Positions 43,576 through 52,619 of a stretch of 64,000 nucleotides of DNA are shown piece after piece. The DNA comes from Pseudomonas sp. SID14000 (GTDB taxonomy: Bacteria; Pseudomonadota; Gammaproteobacteria; Pseudomonadales; Pseudomonadaceae): assembly GCF_002165135.1 (NCBI RefSeq), contig NZ_NFZQ01000019.1, positions 1 to 64,000 of the forward strand, read 5' to 3'. A program made the position numbers and the translations under genes. The number at the start of each line of letters is the position of its first letter. Position 1 is the first letter of the stretch. Under the pieces are notes generated by a model. It searched no databases. It was not told where the DNA came from and saw only the letters and a list, made by a program, of their open reading frames with translations.

Positions 43576-43721
43576 GGTGCTTCCTCTTCAGATAATCCGG
43601 CGTCCGGGCCGCTGGCCCCATCGCCCACTGCCCCCACGGTAGTCGAGTGCGGCGCGTTGGAATTGTTCTGTTCGATCGCAGGGATTTCGGCCCGAGGGCC
43701 CGATCGTTACATCTGGAACAA

Positions 43722-43735
43722 TTGATCCAGATCAA
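43722..43735. promoter_or_regulatory. ANR (FNR-type) box upstream of cioA
   Basis: TTGAT-CCAG-ATCAA is a perfect match to the FNR/ANR consensus. It lies in the 344-base gap between divergent cioA and the MFS gene. I recall ANR controlling terminal oxidases, including CIO, in P. putida. The rest of the gap holds no gene; an AT-rich GTTTGTTACAAAC stretch near 43858 precedes the MFS start. Confidence 0.85.
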
Positions 43736-43919
43736 CGATTGCTAGGAAGCATAGTCCTGAATGGCCCGCCGGGCCGTGTGGTTGATTGCCGCGTGACCGG
43801 TTGCCCCACCCCCTTTCATACCGCGTAAAAAAGTGCCGCTCCCGGCAAACAGTAACCGTTTGTTACAAACAGATGATACGCTGCGGCCCCCTCTACTGCG
43901 CCGAGGTCCCTGGTTTCCG

Positions 43920-45140
43920 ATGTCCGATTCCGCACCGCAGTTGTTGCGTCACCACCGCCCTTTCCTGGCCTTCTGGCTGGCGCGCGTGTTCACCGCCAGC
44001 GGCTTCCAGATGCTCACCGTGGCCATAGGCTGGCACCTCTACCAGTTGACCGGCAATGTGCTGGACCTGGGCCTGGTCGGCCTGGTCGAGTTCGCCCCAC
44101 GGGTGCTGTTCATGCTGCACACCGGGCATGTCGCCGACCGCTATGACCGGCGCAAGGTCGCTGCGCTGTGCCAGAGCCTGCAGGGGTTGATAGCCCTGGC
44201 ACTGGCGCTGGGCAGCGCCACCGACAATGTCACCCGTGAGCTGATCTTCGCCCTCGCCTTCCTGCTCGGTGCCACGCGTTCGTTCGAAATGCCGGCAACC
44301 CAGGCGCTGCTGCCCAACGTGGTACCGGCCGGGCTGTTCCCACGCGCGGTGGCGGCTTCGGCATCGGCCACCCAGTCGGCAACCATCGTGGCCCCGGCGG
44401 TGGGCGGTTTCCTGTATGCCTTCGGCAGCATCTGGGTGTACGGCCCCACCGTGGCCCTGTACGCCATCGCCTGCCTGCTGACCCTGAGCCTGCAGGCTCG
44501 CGGTCAGGTGGCCCAGCGCGGGCGCGCCAGCATCGAATCGCTGCTGGCCGGTATCCGCTTCATCCGCAGCCGGCCCGATATCCTCGGCGCCATCTCGCTG
44601 GACCTGTTCGCCGTACTGCTGGGCGGGGCCACCGCGTTGCTGCCGGTGTTCGCCAAGGACATCCTGCTGACCGGCCCGCTGGGCCTCGGCCTGCTGCGTT
44701 CGGCGCCAGCGGTGGGGGCGTTGCTGATGTCGCTGTGGCTGGCACGCTTCCCGTTCGAGCGCAACGTGGGGCGGACCATGTTCACGGCAGTGGGCGTGTT
44801 CGGCGTGGCGACCATCGCCTTTGGCCTGTCGACCTCGTTCTGGTTCTCGCTGGCGGTGCTGGTGGTGCTGGGCGCGGCGGACATGATCAGCATGGTCATC
44901 CGCGGCGCCTTCGTGCAGCTGGAGACGCCGGATGAAATGCGCGGGCGGGTGAGTGCGGTGAACGGCTTGTTCATTGGTGCCTCGAACCAGCTCGGCGAGT
45001 TCGAATCGGGGGTTACGGCGCACTGGTTTGGCACAGTGCCGGCGGTGGTGCTGGGTGGGGTGGGCACTTTGGTGGTAACGGGGGTGTGGATAAGACTGTT
45101 CCCCACACTGGCCAAGCGAGATCGGTTGCATCACGGTTGA
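43920..45140 (+). CDS. MFS transporter (MFS_3/EntS-like)
   Basis: A 406-residue 12-helix major facilitator (LLRHHRPFLAFWLARVFTAS at the start, DRYDRRKVAAL loop 2-3 motif, and FVQLETPDEMRGRVSAVNGL in the second half, the region typical of EntS-type exporters). The family exports siderophores and drugs. The substrate is not evident; no siderophore genes are near. The ATG at 43920 replaces an upstream start that lacks family sequence. Confidence 0.82.
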   Translation: MSDSAPQLLRHHRPFLAFWLARVFTASGFQMLTVAIGWHLYQLTGNVLDLGLVGLVEFAPRVLFMLHTGHVADRYDRRKVAALCQSLQGLIALALALGSATDNVTRELIFALAFLLGATRSFEMPATQALLPNVVPAGLFPRAVAASASATQSATIVAPAVGGFLYAFGSIWVYGPTVALYAIACLLTLSLQARGQVAQRGRASIESLLAGIRFIRSRPDILGAISLDLFAVLLGGATALLPVFAKDILLTGPLGLGLLRSAPAVGALLMSLWLARFPFERNVGRTMFTAVGVFGVATIAFGLSTSFWFSLAVLVVLGAADMISMVIRGAFVQLETPDEMRGRVSAVNGLFIGASNQLGEFESGVTAHWFGTVPAVVLGGVGTLVVTGVWIRLFPTLAKRDRLHHG

Positions 45141-45147
45141 TCTGTAG

Positions 45148-45257
45148 CCTGTACCGGCCCTTTCGCGGGTAAACCCGCTCCCACAAGGACCGCGCCGCCC
45201 TTAGGCCTGGTGGGGTACCTGTGGGAGCGGGTTCACCCGCGAAGAGGCCGGCACAGG
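45148..45257. repeat. REP pair
   Basis: Facing copies, one with GGGTAAACCC and one with GGGTTCACCC stem, between the MFS gene and the purine permease promoter. Confidence 0.9.
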
Positions 45258-45420
45258 GAAAAAATTACCATTCCCCAACGGCGATAGGCCCCCGCCAAGC
45301 ATGCTGGTATGATGCGCGGCTTTTTTCCGCCCCACACAAAACCACGGCAACCGGTACGGTCTGTGCTTTGCTGATGGGGTCGATAAATTCATGGCGCCGG
45401 GGGCGCCTTGGGGAGCGGGC

Positions 45421-46716
45421 ATGCTGGAAAGGCTGTTTCAACTAAAAGCACACAACACCAATGTGCGCACCGAGATTCTCGCGGGCGTCACCACCTTCCT
45501 GGCCATGGCCTACATCCTGTTCGTCAACCCGAGCATCCTCGGCGAGACAGGCATGGACAAGGGCGCGATCTTCGTCGCCACCTGCCTGGCCGCGGCCATC
45601 GGCTCGGTGACCATGGGCCTGATCGCCAACTACCCGATCGCCCTGGCGCCGGGCATGGGCCTGAACGCGTTCTTCACCTACACCGTGGTCCTGCACATGG
45701 GCCACACCTGGCAGGTGGCACTGGGTGCGGTGTTCCTGTCGGCAGTGATGTTCTTCCTGCTGTCGATCTTCCGCATCCGCGAATGGATCGTGAACAGCAT
45801 CCCGCTGCCGCTGCGTTCGGCCATTGCCGCGGGTATCGGCCTGTTCCTGGCGCTGATCGCCCTGCATAACGCAGGCATCGTCGTCGATAACCCGGCCACC
45901 CTGGTGGGCCTCGGCGACCTCAAGCAGCCAGCACCGATCCTCGCCACCCTGGGCTTCTTCCTTATCGTCGGCCTGGAGTCGCTGAAAGTGCGCGGTGCCG
46001 TGCTGATCGGCATTCTCGCCGTAACCATCGCCTCGATCCTGATGGGCGTGACGCCATTCGGCGGCGTGGTCTCGATGCCGCCATCACTGGCCCCGACCTT
46101 CCTGCAACTGGACATCGCCGGCGCGCTGGACGTGGGCCTGGTCAGCGTGATCTTCGCCTTCCTGTTCGTCGACCTGTTCGACAACTCCGGCACCCTGATC
46201 GGCGTGGCCAAGCGCGCCGGGCTGATGGGCAAGGACGGCCACATGCCGAAGATGGGCCGAGCCCTGATCGCCGACAGTACCGCAGCCATGGCCGGCTCCC
46301 TGCTGGGCACCTCGACCACCACCAGCTACATCGAATCCGCCGCGGGCGTGAGCGCCGGTGGCCGTACCGGCCTGACCGCCATCGTGGTCGCCGTGCTGTT
46401 CCTGCTGGCGCTGTTCTTCGCCCCGCTAGCCGGTAGCGTGCCGGCCTTCGCCACTGCACCGGCGCTGCTGTTCGTCGCGGTACTGATGGCCTCGGGCCTG
46501 GCAGAAATAAACTGGGACGATGTCACCGAAGCCGCACCGGTGGTAGTGACCGCCCTGGCCATGCCGCTGACCTACTCGATCGCCAACGGCATCGCCTTCG
46601 GCTTCATTTCCTGGACTGCCGTCAAGCTGATCTCTGGCCGCCACCGCGACCTGAACCCGGCCCTGGTGATCCTTTCCATCCTGTTCGTCATCAAGCTGGG
46701 CTGGTTCAACGCATGA
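45421..46716 (+). CDS. AzgA-type adenine/guanine/hypoxanthine permease
   Basis: A 431-residue NCS2-related permease of the AzgA subfamily (GVTTFLAMAYILFVNPSIL, ALAPGMGLNAFFTYTVVL, DLFDNSGTLIGVAKRAG, GSLLGTSTTTSYIESAAGVS). It takes up adenine, guanine or hypoxanthine with protons. A GGGGAG site sits before the ATG at 45421. Its stop overlaps the start of trmA by four bases, so the two are co-transcribed. Confidence 0.92.
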   Translation: MLERLFQLKAHNTNVRTEILAGVTTFLAMAYILFVNPSILGETGMDKGAIFVATCLAAAIGSVTMGLIANYPIALAPGMGLNAFFTYTVVLHMGHTWQVALGAVFLSAVMFFLLSIFRIREWIVNSIPLPLRSAIAAGIGLFLALIALHNAGIVVDNPATLVGLGDLKQPAPILATLGFFLIVGLESLKVRGAVLIGILAVTIASILMGVTPFGGVVSMPPSLAPTFLQLDIAGALDVGLVSVIFAFLFVDLFDNSGTLIGVAKRAGLMGKDGHMPKMGRALIADSTAAMAGSLLGTSTTTSYIESAAGVSAGGRTGLTAIVVAVLFLLALFFAPLAGSVPAFATAPALLFVAVLMASGLAEINWDDVTEAAPVVVTALAMPLTYSIANGIAFGFISWTAVKLISGRHRDLNPALVILSILFVIKLGWFNA

Positions 46717-47798
46717 GTGCTGCTTTCGACCCCTCCTCCTACACCACCCAGCTGGATGCCAAGGTGGCCCGGCTGCGTGAGCTGCTGGCGCCGTTCGGCG
46801 CGCCAGAGCCGGCTGTATTCGACTCGCCGCGCGAGCATTACCGCCTGCGCGCCGAATTCCGCCTGTGGCGCGAAGACGGCCAGCGCCACTACGCCATGTT
46901 CGCCCCGGGCGAGAAGCACAAGGCGATCCTGATCGACGATTTCCCCATCGCCAGCCAGCGCGTCAATGCACTGATGCCACGCCTGAAGGCGGCCTGGCAG
47001 GCCAGCGAGGAACTGGGCAACCGCCTGTTCCAGGTGGAGTTCCTCACCACCCTGGCTGGCGATGCCATGGTCACCCTGTGCTACCACCGCCCACTGGACG
47101 AGGCCTGGGAAGTGGCCGCACGGCAACTGGCCGAAGAGCTGGGCGTGAGCATCATTGGCCGCTCCAAGGGCAAGCGCCTGGTGATCGGCCGTGACTACGC
47201 GGTGGAAAAACTCGATGTGGCTGGCCGTGTGTTCAGCTACCGCCAGCCGGAAGGCGCGTTCACCCAGCCCAACGGTGCGGTGAACCAGAAGATGCTGAGC
47301 TGGGCCTTCGAGGCCATCGGCGAGCGCGACGACGACCTGCTGGAGCTTTACTGCGGCAACGGCAACTTCACCCTGCCGCTGGCCACCCGCGTGCGCCAGG
47401 TGCTGGCCACCGAAATCAGCAAGACCTCGGTCAACGCCGCGCTGAGCAACCTCGACGAAAACGCTGTGGATAACGTGCGGCTGGTGCGCCTGTCGGCGGA
47501 AGAACTGACCCAGGCGCTGAATGAGGTACGGCCGTTCCGCCGACTGGAAGGCATTGACCTGAAGAGCTACGCGTTCGGCACGGTGTTCGTCGACCCGCCG
47601 CGGGCGGGGATGGACCCGGACACCTGCGAGCTGACCCGGCGTTTCGAGCGGATCCTGTACATCTCGTGCAACCCGGAGACACTGGCGGCGAACATTGCCC
47701 AGTTGCAGGATACGCACCGCATCGAGCGGTGTGCGTTGTTTGACCAGTTCCCCTATACCCACCATATGGAGAGTGGGGTTTTGCTGGTTCGGCGCTGA
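46713..47798 (+). CDS. trmA: tRNA (uracil-54-C5)-methyltransferase
   Basis: A 361-residue TrmA, which makes ribothymidine at position 54 of tRNAs. SAM motif LLELYCGNGNFTLPLA, the FVDPPRAGMD loop, and catalytic Cys in ILYISCNPETLAANI are present. Length and N-terminus match the gammaproteobacterial enzyme, which lacks the RlmD iron-sulfur cluster. ATGA overlap with the permease. Confidence 0.95.
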   Translation: MSAAFDPSSYTTQLDAKVARLRELLAPFGAPEPAVFDSPREHYRLRAEFRLWREDGQRHYAMFAPGEKHKAILIDDFPIASQRVNALMPRLKAAWQASEELGNRLFQVEFLTTLAGDAMVTLCYHRPLDEAWEVAARQLAEELGVSIIGRSKGKRLVIGRDYAVEKLDVAGRVFSYRQPEGAFTQPNGAVNQKMLSWAFEAIGERDDDLLELYCGNGNFTLPLATRVRQVLATEISKTSVNAALSNLDENAVDNVRLVRLSAEELTQALNEVRPFRRLEGIDLKSYAFGTVFVDPPRAGMDPDTCELTRRFERILYISCNPETLAANIAQLQDTHRIERCALFDQFPYTHHMESGVLLVRR

Positions 47799-47810
47799 CC
47801 TTCAGACAGC

Positions 47811-47915
47811 CGGGGCTGCTTTGCAGCCCATCGCGACACAAGGCCGCTCCTACAGGAAGAACGCGATTCCCTGTAGGAGCGGCCTTGTGTCGCGATGGGC
47901 CGCAAAGCGGCCCCC
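47811..47915. repeat. REP-type B pair
   Basis: Facing TCGCGACACAAGGCCGCTCC copies with flanking GGGCTGC/GCAGCCC and GGGCCGC/GCGGCCC hairpins, between convergent trmA and pcaG. Confidence 0.9.
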
Positions 47916-47925
47916 GAGGTCCAAC

Positions 47926-48531
47926 TCAGAAGTCGAAGAACACCGTCTCCCCGTCCCCCTGAATACGGATATCGAAGCGATACGCCGTCTTCCCGTCCAC
48001 CTCGCAACGCTTGGCCACCAGGGTCTCGCGCCGCTGCGGCTGCTCGATCAGGTTGAGCACCGGGCACTTGGCATTGGCCTCGGCCTCATCATCGAAATAC
48101 AGGCGCGTGTGCAGATGGATGTTGATCCCCCGGGCAAACAGGCTGATGTTGATGTGCGGTGCCATTGGCACACCGGCGGCGTTTTTCACCACGCCTGGCT
48201 TCACCGTATGCGCCGTCCACTCACCCGCGTCAAAGGTGGTAGCCGTGCGGCCAAAGCTGTTGAAGGCGTTTTCCAGGTTGTAGGCATCTTGGTACTCACC
48301 GTTGGCGTCGGCTTGCCAGAGCTCCAGGAACGAGTCCCGCACCAGGTGGCCATTGCCATCATACACATGGCCGATCAGCAGAATATGCTCGCCGGGCGCA
48401 TCCGGCTTGGCCAGGCGGTTCCAGATTTCCTGGTCGCGGGTCGGGTTCCCGGCGGCTTCCAGGGCCAGGCCGATGTGCACGTAGGGGCCGGCGGTCTGCG
48501 AAGGGGTTTCCGGCAGCAGTTCGATTGGCAT
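47926..48531 (-). CDS. pcaG: Protocatechuate 3,4-dioxygenase alpha subunit
   Basis: A 201-residue intradiol dioxygenase alpha subunit. It shares the fold of PcaH (TPSQTAGPYVHIGLALEAAG, then HVYDGNGHLVRDSFLELWQADANGEY) but lacks the full Fe(III) ligand set and shapes the active site. It closes the pcaHG operon; the start is 10 bases after the pcaH stop. Confidence 0.97.
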   Translation of the reverse strand: MPIELLPETPSQTAGPYVHIGLALEAAGNPTRDQEIWNRLAKPDAPGEHILLIGHVYDGNGHLVRDSFLELWQADANGEYQDAYNLENAFNSFGRTATTFDAGEWTAHTVKPGVVKNAAGVPMAPHINISLFARGINIHLHTRLYFDDEAEANAKCPVLNLIEQPQRRETLVAKRCEVDGKTAYRFDIRIQGDGETVFFDF

Positions 48532-48541
48532 GGCGGGGTCC

Positions 48542-49261
48542 TCAGCAGTTTTCGAAGTGGGTCTTGCGCTGGCCGCGCAGCACGATGTCGAAGCGGTAGG
48601 CCAGGCAGTCCATCGGGTTGGCGTTACTCATGTCGAGCTTGGCAATCAACTGCTGCACGGCTTGCGGGTTGGCGATCGACTTGACGATCGGGCACATCGG
48701 AATCAGCGGGTCACCCTCGAAGTACAGTTGGGTGATCAGCTTGGTGGCGATCGACGGGCCGCTGATGGCGAAGTGGATGTGCGCCGGGCGCCAGTCGTTC
48801 GGGCCGTTGCGCCATGGGTACGGGCCCGGCTTGATGGTGCGGAAGCTGTAGTAGCCGTCACGGTCGGTCAGGCAGCGGCCGACGCCACCGAAGTTCGGGT
48901 CCAGCGGTGCCAGGTAGCGGTCGTTCTTGTGACGGTAGCGGCCGCCGGCGTTGGCCTGCCACATTTCCACCAGGGTGTTCGGCACAGGCTTGCCGTACTG
49001 GTCGACCACACGGCCGGCGACGATGATGCGCTCGCCGATCGGCAGGCCACCGTTGTTGAAGTTCAGCAGCAGGTCATGGTCGTGGGCGCCGAAGCCCAGG
49101 TGGGAAAAGTCCGGGCCGGTAGTTTCGCTGATCGACTGCGGGATGCTGACCAGTGCCTGGCGCGGCGAGCGGGCAATGGATGTCTTGTAGTCAGGCGTAA
49201 GGGCTTTCGGGTGCCAGTTGCGATCACGGATCACGAAGCGGCTGTTGTCCTGGGCGGGCAT
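48542..49261 (-). CDS. pcaH: Protocatechuate 3,4-dioxygenase beta subunit
   Basis: A 239-residue catalytic subunit that cleaves protocatechuate to beta-carboxymuconate, the entry to the beta-ketoadipate pathway. The Fe(III) ligands Tyr109, Tyr148, His161 and His163 (GRYRHKNDRY, GPYPWR, WRPAHIHF) are all there, offset by one from the numbering of the mature enzyme. The start MPAQDNS at 49261 gives the usual length. The rest of the pca genes are outside the window. Confidence 0.97.
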   Translation of the reverse strand: MPAQDNSRFVIRDRNWHPKALTPDYKTSIARSPRQALVSIPQSISETTGPDFSHLGFGAHDHDLLLNFNNGGLPIGERIIVAGRVVDQYGKPVPNTLVEMWQANAGGRYRHKNDRYLAPLDPNFGGVGRCLTDRDGYYSFRTIKPGPYPWRNGPNDWRPAHIHFAISGPSIATKLITQLYFEGDPLIPMCPIVKSIANPQAVQQLIAKLDMSNANPMDCLAYRFDIVLRGQRKTHFENC

Positions 49262-49313
49262 GCCGGTTTCCTCTCTTGGAATTATGGAAATGCGAGGGGG
49301 GCTTCTACGAAAC

Positions 49314-49341
49314 CCTGTCGCGGGCAAGCCCGCTCCCACAT
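49314..49341. repeat. Single REP
   Basis: GTCGCGGGCAAGCCCGCTCCCACATG, one degenerate REP copy 53 bases upstream of the pcaH start, on the transcribed side of the pcaH promoter region. Confidence 0.7.
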
Positions 49342-49392
49342 GCAGTTTCCAGCAGGTAGCAGGCAATGAACATTGAAATCAGGCATTTCACA

Positions 49393-49410
49393 CATAACCA
49401 TTTGGTTATG
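49393..49410. promoter_or_regulatory. PcaQ-like LysR operator upstream of pcaHG
   Basis: CATAACCA-TT-TGGTTATG is an inverted repeat with 8-base arms, 132-149 bases before pcaH and 79 before the divergent ypfJ-like gene. It contains ATAACC-N4-GGTTAT; the PcaQ site in rhizobia was described as ATAACC-N4-GGTTAA (from memory). Confidence 0.65.
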
Positions 49411-49488
49411 GATAAACACCTTGGCCTGACACTCGCCGTTGTCGTGGACTAATCTTTGCCTTCTTGTTTCACGCTCTGGAGAGCATTC

Positions 49489-50376
49489 ATGGAATGGCGA
49501 AAAGGCCGACGCAGCGACAATGTGGTCGATGCCCGAGGCGAAGGTGGTGGTGGTGGCATGCGTTTCGGCGGCGGCAAGGGGCTGGGGCTTGGCGCAGTGT
49601 TGCTGATTGTCGGCATCGGCTGGCTCACCGGCCAGGACCCGTTGCAGATTCTCGGTCAACTCGCCGGCCAGATGGAACAGCAGCAACAGCAGGTGCCCAG
49701 CAGTGCGGGTGGCAAGGCCCCGTCGGCCAACGACCAGCAGGCCGAGTTCGTCGCCTCGATCCTGGGCGATACCGAAGACACCTGGAAAGCCCTGTTCGCC
49801 GAGGGCGGCAAGCAGTACCGCGACCCCAAGCTGGTGCTGTTCAGCGGCCAGGTCAATTCGGCCTGTGGCTTTGCCTCGGCGGCGGTGGGGCCGTTCTACT
49901 GCCCGGCGGACCAGCGGGTTTACCTGGACATGTCGTTCTTCCGCGAAATGGAAACCCGCTTCGCCGCCGCCGGCGACTTTGCCCAGGCCTACGTGATCGC
50001 CCACGAAATCGGCCATCACGTGCAGACCCTGCTGGGCGTGTCGGCCAAGGTCGATGCCGCGCGCCGCAGTGGTCAGCGCATGGAAGGCGACAACGGCCTG
50101 CTGGTGCGCCAGGAACTGCAGGCCGACTGCCTGGCCGGCGTATGGGCCTACCAGGCGCAGAAGCGCCTGAACTGGCTGGAGCCGGGTGACGTCGAAGAGG
50201 CGCTGAACGCGGCCAATGCCATTGGCGATGACCGCCTGCAGCAGCAGGGCCGCGGCCGCGTGGTGCCGGACTCTTTCACCCATGGCACCTCGGCGCAGCG
50301 GGTGCGCTGGTTCAAGGCCGGGTTTGCCGAGGGTGAGGTAAACCGCTGCGATACCTTCAGTGCGCGCAACCTCTGA
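49489..50376 (+). CDS. Neutral zinc metallopeptidase (YpfJ family)
   Basis: A 295-residue membrane-anchored protein. A Gly-rich juxtamembrane segment (VDARGEGGGGGMRFGGGKG) precedes one helix near residues 35-50. Further on are YCPADQRVYLDMSFF, the catalytic AHEIGHHVQ (HExxH, about 171) and ELQADCLAGVWA, the typical third-ligand Glu region. Predicted to act in the periplasm; substrates unknown. ATG at 49489, AGAGC upstream. Confidence 0.85.
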   Translation: MEWRKGRRSDNVVDARGEGGGGGMRFGGGKGLGLGAVLLIVGIGWLTGQDPLQILGQLAGQMEQQQQQVPSSAGGKAPSANDQQAEFVASILGDTEDTWKALFAEGGKQYRDPKLVLFSGQVNSACGFASAAVGPFYCPADQRVYLDMSFFREMETRFAAAGDFAQAYVIAHEIGHHVQTLLGVSAKVDAARRSGQRMEGDNGLLVRQELQADCLAGVWAYQAQKRLNWLEPGDVEEALNAANAIGDDRLQQQGRGRVVPDSFTHGTSAQRVRWFKAGFAEGEVNRCDTFSARNL

Positions 50377-50385
50377 GGCTTCGGG

Positions 50386-50402
50386 GGCCGCTTTGCGGCC
50401 CT
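50386..50402 (+). terminator. GC hairpin after the ypfJ-like gene
   Basis: GGGCCGC-TTT-GCGGCCC, 10 bases after the stop, followed by only two T residues. A weak intrinsic terminator or the core of a decayed type B REP. Confidence 0.4.
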
Positions 50403-50452
50403 TCGCGGGGCAGCCCCAATCAAGTCAGTTACAAATCTGCTGAAAAAGCGTT

Positions 50453-50478
50453 TCAGCTTCCCCCATCACTGCCGATAA
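50453..50478 (+). promoter_or_regulatory. Sigma-28 (FliA) promoter of mcpS
   Basis: GCCGATAA at 50471-50478 is a perfect FliA -10 element, with TCAGCTTC ten bases upstream as a partial -35. It is 85 bases before the chemoreceptor start, as expected for motility-regulon genes. Confidence 0.65.
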
Positions 50479-50563
50479 CCCCTGCACGAGTCAGCAGGCA
50501 TCCAGAACAACAACGCCTGGCGATCGACGATCAAGCGAGCGAAAAAACTTCTGGAGAGCGTGC

Positions 50564-52483
50564 ATGAACAACTGGTTCGCCAACATCAGCGTCAACCTCA
50601 AACTCGGCCTGGGTTTCGGCCTGGTACTGATCCTCACCGGCCTGCTGGCCCTGACTGGCTGGACCAGCCTGGGCAGCCTGATCGACCGCAGCAACTGGAT
50701 GGGCGATATCGGCCAGCTCAACAAGGACCTGACCGACCTGCGTATTGCGCGCCTCCAGTACATGATTGCCAACGGCGACGATGCCGCCGCCGCCAATACC
50801 CAGGCCAAGCTGGACGCCTTCAGCAAGCAGCAGGCCTACCTGGCCAGCACCTTCAAGAGCCCGGAGAACATCAAGCTGCTGGGTGAGCTGGGCGAGACCA
50901 TCAGCGCCTACAAGGTGTCGCTGAACAAGATGCGCCAGGGCTACGACGCTACCCGCACCGCGCGCACGGCCATGGATGGCTCGGCCAGCCGCGCCGACCA
51001 GGCCATGGACACCCTCAGCCAGGATGTCATGGCACGCCCCGAAGCCGACAGCGTGCGCCTGACCCAGTACCAGCAGATCAGCAAGGCTCGCCAGCAACTT
51101 CTGCAGGTGCGCATTGACGTACGCGGCTATATTGCCGAAAACAGCACCACCAACGAGCAGGCCGCTCTGCGCCAGCTGGACACCGCCCTGGCCGAGATCG
51201 ACAACCTCAAGCGCCATCTGCCCAACGAAGACACGCGCCTGCAACAGTTTGAAAGCTCGGTGCTGGCCTACCGTGACGCCGTGCGCCAGTTCCGCGATGC
51301 AGTCGCCAATATCACCACAGCGCGCGCCGAAATGACCGTTCAGGGTGCCGACATCGTCAAGCGCAGCGACGCGCTGTACCAGATCCAGCTGCAGCGCCGC
51401 GACATCGAGAGCACCCAGGCCCGCAGCCTGCAGACCATCGCCACGCTGCTGGCTCTGCTGGTCGGCGTGTTGGCAGCCGTGCTGATCACCCGGCAGATCA
51501 CCCGCCCGCTGCAAGACACCCTGGTGGCAGTGGAAAAGATCGCCAGCGGCGACCTCACCCAACACCTGCGCGTCACCCGACGCGACGAACTGGGCGTGCT
51601 GCAACAAGGCATCGCCCGCATGGGCACCACTTTGCGTGAGCTGATCAGCGGCATCCGCGACGGCGTCACCCAGATCGCCAGCGCTGCCGAGGAACTGTCG
51701 GCGGTGACCGAGCAGACCAGCGCCGGCGCCAACAGTCAGAAGGTCGAGACCGACCAGGTGGCCACCGCCATGCACGAAATGGCCGCTACCGTCCAGGAAG
51801 TGGCGCGCAACGCCGAACAGGCCTCGCATGCCGCCACCGGTGCCGATGACGAAGCCCGTGCCGGCGACCGCGTGGTGGGCGAAGCAATTGGCCAGATCGA
51901 GCGCCTGGCCGAGGACATGCACCGCTCCACCGAGGCCATGAACCTGCTGCAGCAGGAAAGCCAGAAGATCGGCAGCGTGATGGACGTGATCAAGTCCGTG
52001 GCCGAGCAGACCAACCTGCTGGCGCTGAACGCGGCGATCGAGGCTGCGCGTGCCGGCGAAGCCGGCCGTGGCTTTGCCGTGGTCGCCGACGAAGTACGCG
52101 GCCTGGCCCAGCGCACGCAGAAATCCACCGAAGAGATCGAAGAGCTGATCGCCAGCCTGCAGCATGGGACCCAGCAAGTGGCTACAGCCATGCAAGGCAG
52201 CCGTACCCTGACCGACAGCAGCGTCGAGCTGGCGCGCAAGGCCGGGGCGTCGCTGGAGAGCATCACCAGCACAGTGTCGAACATCCAGTCGATGAACCAG
52301 CAGATTGCCGCGGCGGCAGAGCAGCAGAGTGCGGTGGCGGAGGAGATCAGCCGCAGCATCCTGAATGTGCGCGATGTATCGGAGCAGACGGCGGCGGCCA
52401 GTGACGAAACGGCAGCGTCCAGCGTGGAGCTGGCGCGGTTGGGCGGGCAGTTGCAGACGTTGGTCAGCCAGTTCCGCGTCTGA
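50564..52483 (+). CDS. mcpS: Methyl-accepting chemotaxis protein McpS (HBM ligand-binding domain)
   Basis: A 639-residue chemoreceptor. TM1 is at about 12-33, a 250-residue all-helical periplasmic domain of the HBM (helical bimodular) type follows, TM2 is at about 287-308, then HAMP, and the signalling core around 482 (QTNLLALNAAIEAARAGEAG). Size, domain order and neighbours match McpS of P. putida, which senses tricarboxylic acid cycle intermediates such as malate, fumarate and citrate. No pentapeptide tether is at the C-terminus (ends SQFRV). Confidence 0.92.
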   Translation: MNNWFANISVNLKLGLGFGLVLILTGLLALTGWTSLGSLIDRSNWMGDIGQLNKDLTDLRIARLQYMIANGDDAAAANTQAKLDAFSKQQAYLASTFKSPENIKLLGELGETISAYKVSLNKMRQGYDATRTARTAMDGSASRADQAMDTLSQDVMARPEADSVRLTQYQQISKARQQLLQVRIDVRGYIAENSTTNEQAALRQLDTALAEIDNLKRHLPNEDTRLQQFESSVLAYRDAVRQFRDAVANITTARAEMTVQGADIVKRSDALYQIQLQRRDIESTQARSLQTIATLLALLVGVLAAVLITRQITRPLQDTLVAVEKIASGDLTQHLRVTRRDELGVLQQGIARMGTTLRELISGIRDGVTQIASAAEELSAVTEQTSAGANSQKVETDQVATAMHEMAATVQEVARNAEQASHAATGADDEARAGDRVVGEAIGQIERLAEDMHRSTEAMNLLQQESQKIGSVMDVIKSVAEQTNLLALNAAIEAARAGEAGRGFAVVADEVRGLAQRTQKSTEEIEELIASLQHGTQQVATAMQGSRTLTDSSVELARKAGASLESITSTVSNIQSMNQQIAAAAEQQSAVAEEISRSILNVRDVSEQTAAASDETAASSVELARLGGQLQTLVSQFRV

Positions 52484-52495
52484 TCCTGGAATCTG

Positions 52496-52602
52496 GGGCC
52501 GCTTTGCGGCCCATCGCGACACAAGGCCGCTCCCACATTGATCGGCGTACGCAGGTCTTTGTGGGAGCGGCCTTGTGTCGCGAAAGGAGGGCAAAGCCCT
52601 CC
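52496..52602. repeat. REP-type B pair
   Basis: Facing TCGCGACACAAGGCCGCTCC copies between convergent mcpS and ggt, each with a flanking GGGCCGC or GGAGGGC hairpin. Confidence 0.9.
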
Positions 52603-52619
52603 CAGCGATGGAACAGGTA

